From: Gordonia sp. OPL2
GTDB lineage: Bacteria > Actinomycetota > Actinomycetes > Mycobacteriales > Mycobacteriaceae
Direction of reading: 5' to 3'
DNA: 64,000 nucleotides
Assembly: GCF_003797825.1 (NCBI RefSeq)
Contig: NZ_RKME01000021.1
Span: 1 to 64,000, forward strand
Shown: piece after piece, positions 59,115 through 64,000 of the stretch
Layout of the letters: each line of letters begins with the position of its first letter
Position numbering within the stretch: position 1 is the first letter of the stretch
Notes under the pieces: generated by a model
Told to the model about the DNA's origin: nothing
Seen by the model: only the letters and a program-made list of their open reading frames with translations
Database searches by the model: none
Made by a program: the position numbers and the translations under genes

Positions 59115-59519
59115 ATGTCGCGAGTTCGTCTGAACGGTTCGGCCGGCCTGCACGACGGCGGGTTCGCCTACAGCGCGACCGTCGCGCCCGGTCCGCTCGT
59201 GTTCACCGCGGGGATCAGCCCGCTGGACGCCGAGGGCGGCATCGTCGCCCCGGGAGACGTCGTCGGCCAGACCCGCCGGTGTCTGGAGATCCTTCGCATC
59301 GTCCTCGCCGAGCAGGGGGCGTCGTTCGCCGACATCGTCAAGCTGACGGTCTACGTCGCGGAGCGACTGCAGGCCGACCTCGTCGTCGCCTGGCAGGAGA
59401 TCGTCGCCACGGTCGATCCGCCGGTGCCGCCCGCGATGATGATGGGCGTGACCGTTCTCGCCTACGACGACCAGCTCGTCGAGATCGAGGCGATCGCGGC
59501 CCCGGCCGGGACCCGATGA
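59115..59519 (+). CDS. RidA/YjgF-like protein lacking the catalytic arginine
   Basis: This 134-aa protein has the chorismate-mutase-like Rid fold: YSATVAPGPLVFTAGISPLD, ILRIVLAEQGASFADIVKLT VYV and VEIEAIAAP. In place of the Arg in the RidA PxR motif it has VPPAMMMGVTVL, so the imine-deaminase Arg seems missing. It may therefore be a Rid subfamily member of different function. TAGGAT (59102-59107) lies 7 nt before ATG 59115 (leaderless). Confidence 0.85.
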   Translation: MSRVRLNGSAGLHDGGFAYSATVAPGPLVFTAGISPLDAEGGIVAPGDVVGQTRRCLEILRIVLAEQGASFADIVKLTVYVAERLQADLVVAWQEIVATVDPPVPPAMMMGVTVLAYDDQLVEIEAIAAPAGTR

Positions 59520-59556
59520 CACCACGACGACCCTGCGTCGGTCCGGCCGATCCGTC

Positions 59557-60744
59557 ATGAGTGCGCGTCCCCGGATCACCGACGCCCGACGACGCGCCCG
59601 CCTGGTGGATCGTCACCGGCTGACGGGATCGGATCGTGCGGAGACGATCACCGACGTCGCCGATGCGCTCGTCGGCTATCACGCGACCACGCCTTCGACG
59701 GTCTTTCTGTCGGCGTGGGCACGCATCCCCGGTTTCACCCCCGACGCGATGGATGCCGCGCTGTACCGCGATCGGGATCTGATCAAACAGCTCGCGATGC
59801 GGCGCACGCTGTTCGTCGTGACCCGTGATGTGCTCGCCGACGCGGTGGGTGCCGTCGGTCCGCGCGTCGCCGCCTCCGAACGCACCAACATGCTGCGCGA
59901 CCTGCGTCGCAGCCCCGGTTTCCCGGATCCGGAGGACTGGATCGACCGGGCCCGGTCGGCGGTCCTCGACGACCTCGCCGATGGCGAAGCGCGGTCCTCG
60001 ACCGAACTGCGCCGCCGACTGTCCGCACTCGACGGATATGTGACCCACGGTGTCGGCACGCAGTGGGAGGCCCGGGCACCGATGGGTCCCCGGGTCCTCA
60101 ACATGATGAGCGCCGCGGGCGACATCGTGCGTGGCCCCAACGCCCAGGGCTGGCATCTCTCGCGTCCGTCGTGGGTGTCGATGTCGGCGTGGCTCGGCCA
60201 TCCGTTGGACGCGGTGAGCGTCGACGATGGGCATCGAGCGATGGTGCGTCGCTGGCTGCGCGCCTTCGGGCCGGGCACCGAGACCGACATCGTCTGGTGG
60301 TTGGGCTCGACGAAACGGGCGGTGCGTACCGCACTCGCCGGACTCGACGTCGTCGAGGTCGAACTCGACGACGGTGCGATCGGATACGTCCTCGCCGACG
60401 ACCTGCCGTCGGACGCCGACGACGAGGTCGAGCCGCGGGCGTTCCTCCTGCCCGAACTCGACCCGACGACGATGGGATGGAAGCTGCGCGACTTCTATCT
60501 CGGCGCACACGGCTCGCGCGTGTTCGACCGCAACGGCAACGGTGGGCAGACCGCCTGGTGGGACGGGCGCATCGTCGGCGGATGGCGGCAGCATCGCGAC
60601 GACGGCCGGATCGAGGTCCACACCTTCGAGACGCTGCCGAAAGCGGCGACGCGGCAATTCTCCGAACGCGCCGAGGAACTGGCCGCCTGGCTCGGGGAGG
60701 TCCGGCCGGCGCCCGGATATCCGGCACCGTTCATGCGGGGCTGA
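59557..60744 (+). CDS. Winged-helix DNA-binding domain protein (HTH_42 family)
   Basis: This 395-aa protein belongs to the winged-helix family that includes YcaQ-type DNA glycosylases. Visible are VGYHATTPSTVFLSAWARIP, YRDRDLIKQLAMRRTLFVVT, GPGTETDIVWWLGSTKRAVR and FLLPELDPTTMGWK. Some relatives unhook interstrand crosslinks; catalysis here is not assured. It starts 37 bp after the RidA-like gene on the same strand. It ends before a 21-bp repeat. Confidence 0.8.
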   Translation: MSARPRITDARRRARLVDRHRLTGSDRAETITDVADALVGYHATTPSTVFLSAWARIPGFTPDAMDAALYRDRDLIKQLAMRRTLFVVTRDVLADAVGAVGPRVAASERTNMLRDLRRSPGFPDPEDWIDRARSAVLDDLADGEARSSTELRRRLSALDGYVTHGVGTQWEARAPMGPRVLNMMSAAGDIVRGPNAQGWHLSRPSWVSMSAWLGHPLDAVSVDDGHRAMVRRWLRAFGPGTETDIVWWLGSTKRAVRTALAGLDVVEVELDDGAIGYVLADDLPSDADDEVEPRAFLLPELDPTTMGWKLRDFYLGAHGSRVFDRNGNGGQTAWWDGRIVGGWRQHRDDGRIEVHTFETLPKAATRQFSERAEELAAWLGEVRPAPGYPAPFMRG

Positions 60745-60771
60745 ACCGCACCGAAGCTCTCCGCCTTGCGC

Positions 60772-60890
60772 CGACGGCAACGTCGACATTGCCGACGGCA
60801 ACCCCGTTCGCGCCGACGGCAACCCCGTTCGCGCCGACGGCAACCTCGTTCGCGCCGACGGCAACCTCGATCGCGCCGATCGCGTCCTGT
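60772..60890 (+). repeat. 21-bp tandem repeat (5 units) after the winged-helix gene
   Basis: CGACGGCAAC starts at 60772, 60793, 60814, 60835 and 60856 with an exact 21-bp period; a sixth degenerate unit has CGATCG at 60877. Units read TTCGCGCCGACGGCAACCC, related to TTCGCGCCGATCGTGCCC of the 9-kb array. Read on the minus strand they give VAVGANE-type heptads. Confidence 0.88.
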
Positions 60891-60906
60891 TTCCCCAGGT
60901 GAACTC

Positions 60907-60924
60907 TCACAGAAATCTCCCAGC
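60907..60924 (+). promoter_or_regulatory. PhoP-box-like direct repeat upstream of phoP
   Basis: TCACAGA-AATC-TCCCAGC is a direct repeat of two 7-bp half-sites separated by 4 bp. It follows the PhoP recognition pattern TCACAGC-N4-TCACAGC known from M. tuberculosis. It lies 44 bp before phoP, so autoregulation is likely. Confidence 0.7.
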
Positions 60925-60938
60925 AAGAACGCAGACTC

Positions 60939-60971
60939 ATGGCAGCCTGGTGGGAGAGGGTGATGGCATGA
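60939..60971 (+). CDS. Possible 10-codon leader ORF overlapping the phoP start
   Basis: ATG 60939 opens the frame MAAWWERVMA, whose TGA overlaps the phoP ATG as ATGA. No ribosome site or -10 is clear upstream. It could couple to phoP translation or be chance. Confidence 0.25.
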   Translation: MAAWWERVMA

Positions 60972-61693
60972 GCGAATCCGCGAAGAATCAGGGCGCCGGA
61001 CAGGGTGCGAAGGTCCTCGTCGTCGACGACGAGGAGAACATCCGCGAACTCCTGTCGGTCTCGCTCAAATTCCAGGGCTACGAGGTGGCCACGGCGGAGA
61101 ACGGTCCCTCGGCGATCGACCGCTGCCGCACATTCAAACCCGACGTCCTCGTCCTCGACGTCATGATGCCCGGGATGGACGGTTTCGGTCTGCTGCGCCG
61201 ACTGCGCGCCGACGGCATCGCCGCCCCGGCGCTGTTCCTGTCCGCGCGGGATTCGGTCGAGGACAAGATCAACGGCCTCACCATCGGCGGCGACGACTAC
61301 GTCACCAAACCCTTCTCCCTCGAGGAGGTCGTCGCGCGATTGCAGGTGCTGTTGCGGCGCAGTGGTTTCGACGAGCAGACGAAGGAACCGTCGCGACTCC
61401 GGTTCGCCGACATCGAACTCGACGACGAGACCCACGAGGTGTGGAAGGCCGGTGAGCTCGTCGCGCTCTCGCCGACCGAGTTCACCCTGCTGCGCTACTT
61501 CATGGTCAACGCCGGCACCGTGCTGTCGAAACCGCGGATTCTCGACCACGTGTGGAACTACGACTTCGGCGGCGAGGTCAACGTCGTCGAATCCTATGTC
61601 TCCTACCTCCGCCGCAAACTCGACACCGGCGACAGACGCCTGATCCACACGCTGCGTGGTGTCGGCTACGTGATGCGGGAGCCGCGCGGGTGA
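60968..61693 (+). CDS. phoP: Response regulator PhoP (OmpR family)
   Basis: This 241-aa response regulator has the receiver domain VLVVDDEENIRELLSVSLKF ... VLDVMMPGMDGFG (phospho-Asp) and KPFSLEEVV. A C-terminal winged HTH follows (LSPTEFTLLRYFMVNAGTVL SKPRILDHVWNYDFGG ... YLRRKLDTG). It is nearly identical in pattern to M. tuberculosis PhoP, which controls acid stress, sulfolipid and virulence genes. GAGAGGGTG provides the ribosome site for ATG 60968. It overlaps phoR by GTGA. Confidence 0.94.
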   Translation: MSESAKNQGAGQGAKVLVVDDEENIRELLSVSLKFQGYEVATAENGPSAIDRCRTFKPDVLVLDVMMPGMDGFGLLRRLRADGIAAPALFLSARDSVEDKINGLTIGGDDYVTKPFSLEEVVARLQVLLRRSGFDEQTKEPSRLRFADIELDDETHEVWKAGELVALSPTEFTLLRYFMVNAGTVLSKPRILDHVWNYDFGGEVNVVESYVSYLRRKLDTGDRRLIHTLRGVGYVMREPRG

Positions 61694-63180
61694 CCGATGC
61701 ACCCGCCCCGCCCCGGCGGCACGATCCGCCGACGGTCCCTCCGGCGCCCGAGCACACGCATCCGAGACGTGGCGTCCCCCTGCGGTTGTCGCTCGTCGGA
61801 CTGACCCTGGTCCTGGTGGTACTCGGCCTCCTCGCCTCCGGCCTCGCGGTCACGTCGGCGATGAAGGCCGATCTGATCTCGCGGACCGACGACGGCCTCG
61901 AGGGTGCCGTACAGACCTGGGCGCGCCCGCGCGACCCGGCGTCGGCCCCGATCCAGGGTCCGGCGCCCGGGCCGCGCAGACCGCCCTCGCAGTACTACTC
62001 GATGATCACCATCGGCACCGGCGACACCATCGTCAACAACGACTTCAGCGACGAACCCGACCTGGCGTCCCTGCCGTCGGGAAACATGCGGCCGACGACG
62101 GTGAAGTCCGCCGACGGCGACGGACCCGAATGGCGGGTGGTGAAGGCGTCGACGCCGTTCGGTGAGTCGGTCGTCGCGACACCGCTCAGCGATGTCCACG
62201 CGACCCTGTCCCGCCTCATGTGGCTGCAGTTGGCGATCGGTGCGCTCGTCGTCGTCGCGATCGGTGTGCTGAGTTATCTGCTGGTGCGATCGAGCCTGCG
62301 ACCACTGCGTCGGGTGGAGGAGACCGCCCACGCCATCGCCGCCGGCAACCTCAACATGCGTGTGGCCGAGGCCCCACCGAACACCGAGGTCGGCAGCCTG
62401 TCCGGGTCGCTGAACACGATGCTCGGCCAGATCCAGCGGGCGTTCGCGAGGACCGCCGCGTCCGAGCAGCAGGCGCGGGCGTCGGAAGAGAAGATGCGCC
62501 GCTTCATCGCCGACGCCAGTCACGAATTACGGACCCCCCTCACGTCGATCAAGGGGTTCGCCGAGTTGTACAAGCAGGGTGCTGTACCGGACGCCACCGA
62601 CGCCATGTCTCGGATCGATGCGGAGGCCGGACGCATGGGTCTGCTCGTCGAGGATCTCCTGATGCTGGCCCGCCTCGACGCCCAGCGCCCGATCGCACAT
62701 CAGCCGGTCGATGTCCTCGCACTCGCCACCGACGCCGTGCACAGCGCGAAAGCCGCTGCACCGCATCGTGAGATCGGGATCGAGATCGGCGCGACCGACG
62801 AACCGCCGATGGTGTCGGGCGACGCGCCCCGTCTGCTGCAGGTGCTGCGCAACCTCATCAACAACGCGATCGCGCACACTCCCGCCGAGGCGTCGATCAC
62901 CGTCGGCGTGGCCGTCGACCGGGGCGCCGGCCGCGACGATGTGGTCCTGCAGGTGACCGACACCGGGCAAGGCCTGACCCCGGACGAGGCGTCGCACGTC
63001 TTCGAGCGGTTCTATCGTGGCGACTCCTCGCGACATCGCGGCGACCGGGGAGGCGGCAGCGGACTGGGTCTGTCGATCGTCGCCGCGCTGGTCGACGCAC
63101 ATGGCGGGACCGTCGGCGTCGACTCCGCCCCCGGACGCGGCTCGACCTTCTGGGTCCGGCTGCCCCGGCTGGCCGACTGA
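61690..63180 (+). CDS. phoR: Sensor histidine kinase PhoR
   Basis: This 496-aa kinase has a Pro-rich cytosolic start and a first TM helix (LSLVGLTLVLVVLGLLASGL). A sensor region of about 110 residues rich in Asp/Pro and a second TM (WLQLAIGALVVVAIGVLSYL) follow. Then come HAMP, the dimerisation box FIADASHELRTPLTSIKGF (His), and the ATP-binding N, G1 and G2 boxes (NLINNAIAHTPAE, TDTGQGL, GSGLGLSIV). GTG 61690 overlaps the phoP stop. It is the partner of PhoP. Confidence 0.93.
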   Translation: MTDAPAPPRRHDPPTVPPAPEHTHPRRGVPLRLSLVGLTLVLVVLGLLASGLAVTSAMKADLISRTDDGLEGAVQTWARPRDPASAPIQGPAPGPRRPPSQYYSMITIGTGDTIVNNDFSDEPDLASLPSGNMRPTTVKSADGDGPEWRVVKASTPFGESVVATPLSDVHATLSRLMWLQLAIGALVVVAIGVLSYLLVRSSLRPLRRVEETAHAIAAGNLNMRVAEAPPNTEVGSLSGSLNTMLGQIQRAFARTAASEQQARASEEKMRRFIADASHELRTPLTSIKGFAELYKQGAVPDATDAMSRIDAEAGRMGLLVEDLLMLARLDAQRPIAHQPVDVLALATDAVHSAKAAAPHREIGIEIGATDEPPMVSGDAPRLLQVLRNLINNAIAHTPAEASITVGVAVDRGAGRDDVVLQVTDTGQGLTPDEASHVFERFYRGDSSRHRGDRGGGSGLGLSIVAALVDAHGGTVGVDSAPGRGSTFWVRLPRLAD

Positions 63181-63241
63181 CGCCTCGTACCGCACCACTC
63201 GCCGCCCGCACCCCTCGCCGGCCGCACCCCTCGCCGACTGG

Positions 63242-63290
63242 GCCCTGGAATTCGTCGATCGTGCCCAGAATTTCGTCGATCGTGTCCGGT
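63242..63290 (+). repeat. Two units of the 21-bp 3'-end repeat after phoR
   Basis: GCCCTGGAATTCGTCGATCGT (63242) and GCCCAGAATTTCGTCGATCGT (63263) follow 62 bp after the phoR stop, with a partial third unit. They have the same period, core CGATCGTGCCC and strand polarity as the arrays at 9.1 and 47.1 kb. The minus strand encodes TIDEILG/TIDEFQG heptads. Confidence 0.85.
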
Positions 63291-63353
63291 CGAACCGATG
63301 ACTTCGGGTCGCGGCGGCAGTCAGCATTGGGGAGACGACGAAGGGAGATCTCC

Positions 63354-64000
63354 ATGTCTGATGCCCTGCCCCCGGTGGTCGACGAACCGACCTGGCGCGC
63401 CGCACTCGACGAACTACACGCGCGGGAGAAAGCCGCCACGCGCGAACTCGACGCCATCGCCGCACAGCGACGACGATTGCCGATGGTCGAACTGCCCGAC
63501 TACACACTGATCGGTCCGGACGGCCCGATCCGGCTGGTCGACATCTTCGACGGTCGTTCGCAACTGGTCGTCTACAACCACATGTGGTCCGACGGCGCCG
63601 AGTTCCAGTGCGGGGGTTGCACCAGCCTGACGACCCAATACACGCGGCTGGACTTCCTCGCCAACTACGACGCCCGGTTCGTCATCGTCACCAACGGGCC
63701 GATCGACGAGGCGTTGGCCTACAAGGCGAAGGTCGGCAACATGATGGACTGGTACTCGTCGTCGGAGAGCTCCTTCGGTGCCGACGTCGATGCCGGGCCC
63801 GGGGAGGGATTCGGCGTCAACGTCTTCCTGCGCGACGGCGACACCGTTTACCGCACCTGGCACACCAACGGACGTGGGACCGAGCAACTGAGCTACACAT
63901 TCCCGCTCATGGACGTGCTCCCGTGGGGACGCCAGGAGGAGTGGCAGGACTCCCCGGACGGCTGGCCGCAGAAGCCGACGTACTCGGGATGGCTCGACTC
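63354..64000 (+). CDS. DUF899 family thioredoxin-like protein (3' end beyond window)
   Basis: The frame is open from ATG 63354 to the window end (215 codons). It reads like DUF899 proteins: PTWRAALDELHAREKAATRE LDAIAAQRRRLPMV, IFDGRSQLVVYNHMWSDGAE FQCGGCTSLT, and TYSGWLDS at the edge. The CGGC pair is typical. AAGGGAGAT lies 6-7 nt before the ATG. The protein is truncated here only by the window boundary. Function of the family is unclear. Confidence 0.88.
   Translation, partial: MSDALPPVVDEPTWRAALDELHAREKAATRELDAIAAQRRRLPMVELPDYTLIGPDGPIRLVDIFDGRSQLVVYNHMWSDGAEFQCGGCTSLTTQYTRLDFLANYDARFVIVTNGPIDEALAYKAKVGNMMDWYSSSESSFGADVDAGPGEGFGVNVFLRDGDTVYRTWHTNGRGTEQLSYTFPLMDVLPWGRQEEWQDSPDGWPQKPTYSGWLD

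Overview
The window is GC-rich chromosomal DNA from a mycolic-acid actinobacterium (order Mycobacteriales). Gordonia is the best guess. The order lpd ... ramB - aceA (icl) - fadB2 ... TetR/DUF445 - XRE - hbhA - DUF2516 ... murB/DUF2505/nitrilase/DUF2993 ... deoC ... lprQ-like L,D-transpeptidase - SDR - ROK regulator follows, from memory, the Mycobacterium tuberculosis Rv0462-Rv0485 neighbourhood. The murB-to-DUF2993 block is inverted here and several accessory genes are interleaved. No rRNA, CRISPR array, prophage, insertion sequence or origin was seen. There is one tRNA (Thr, anticodon TGT). No tools were run; family names rest on reading the translated proteins.

Layout. 0.2-3.8 kb: lipoprotein serine hydrolase, Old Yellow Enzyme-type oxidoreductase and its TetR regulator. 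3.9-5.5 kb: lpd, followed by a 54-bp tandem repeat of its own 3' end and a terminator. 5.8-9.1 kb: two overlapping AraC regulators and a DNA glycosylase. 9.4-16.7 kb: methyltransferase, AhpD-like protein, MaoC hydratase, two LIP-family secreted lipases, RamB and a lipoprotein. 16.7-20.6 kb: isocitrate lyase under a CRP/GlxR-type site and RamB-like boxes, then fadB2 and an HbhA-like gene. 20.6-28.1 kb: XRE/BenE-type transporter pair, PPK2, SDR/TetR, DUF445, XRE-hbhA and DUF2516. 28.2-39.1 kb: MerR, hydrolase, murB, DUF2505 pair, methyltransferase, nitrilase, DUF2993, purU and deoC. 39.2-47.0 kb: flavin reductase-like gene, methyltransferase/XRE divergon, L,D-transpeptidase, SDR, ROK regulator, transglutaminase and metallopeptidase. 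47.4-54.7 kb: trehalose operon (small ORF-otsA-otsB), thrE next to tRNA-Thr, FGE-type enzyme, carboxylesterase and a small secreted protein. 54.9-64 kb: large HTH-STAND-WD40 protein, RidA-like protein, winged-helix protein, phoP-phoR and a DUF899 protein cut by the window end.

Carbon metabolism and its control recur: ramB, aceA, fadB2, lpd, lipases, MaoC and a TCA/glyoxylate operator region. Cell-envelope and stress genes (hbhA, L,D-transpeptidase, murB, trehalose synthesis, PhoPR) fill much of the rest.

Most interesting signals: (1) a dispersed family of 21-bp tandem repeats at the 3' ends of six genes, always with the same polarity relative to the gene; (2) the same 18-bp inverted-repeat operator in front of both HbhA loci, one of them followed by a structured leader; (3) at least twenty genes with a TAnnnT box 6-7 nt before the start codon, implying leaderless transcripts, including a 28-codon leader ORF; (4) thrE and tRNA-Thr overlapping each other's expression signals; (5) a PhoP-box-like direct repeat upstream of phoP.
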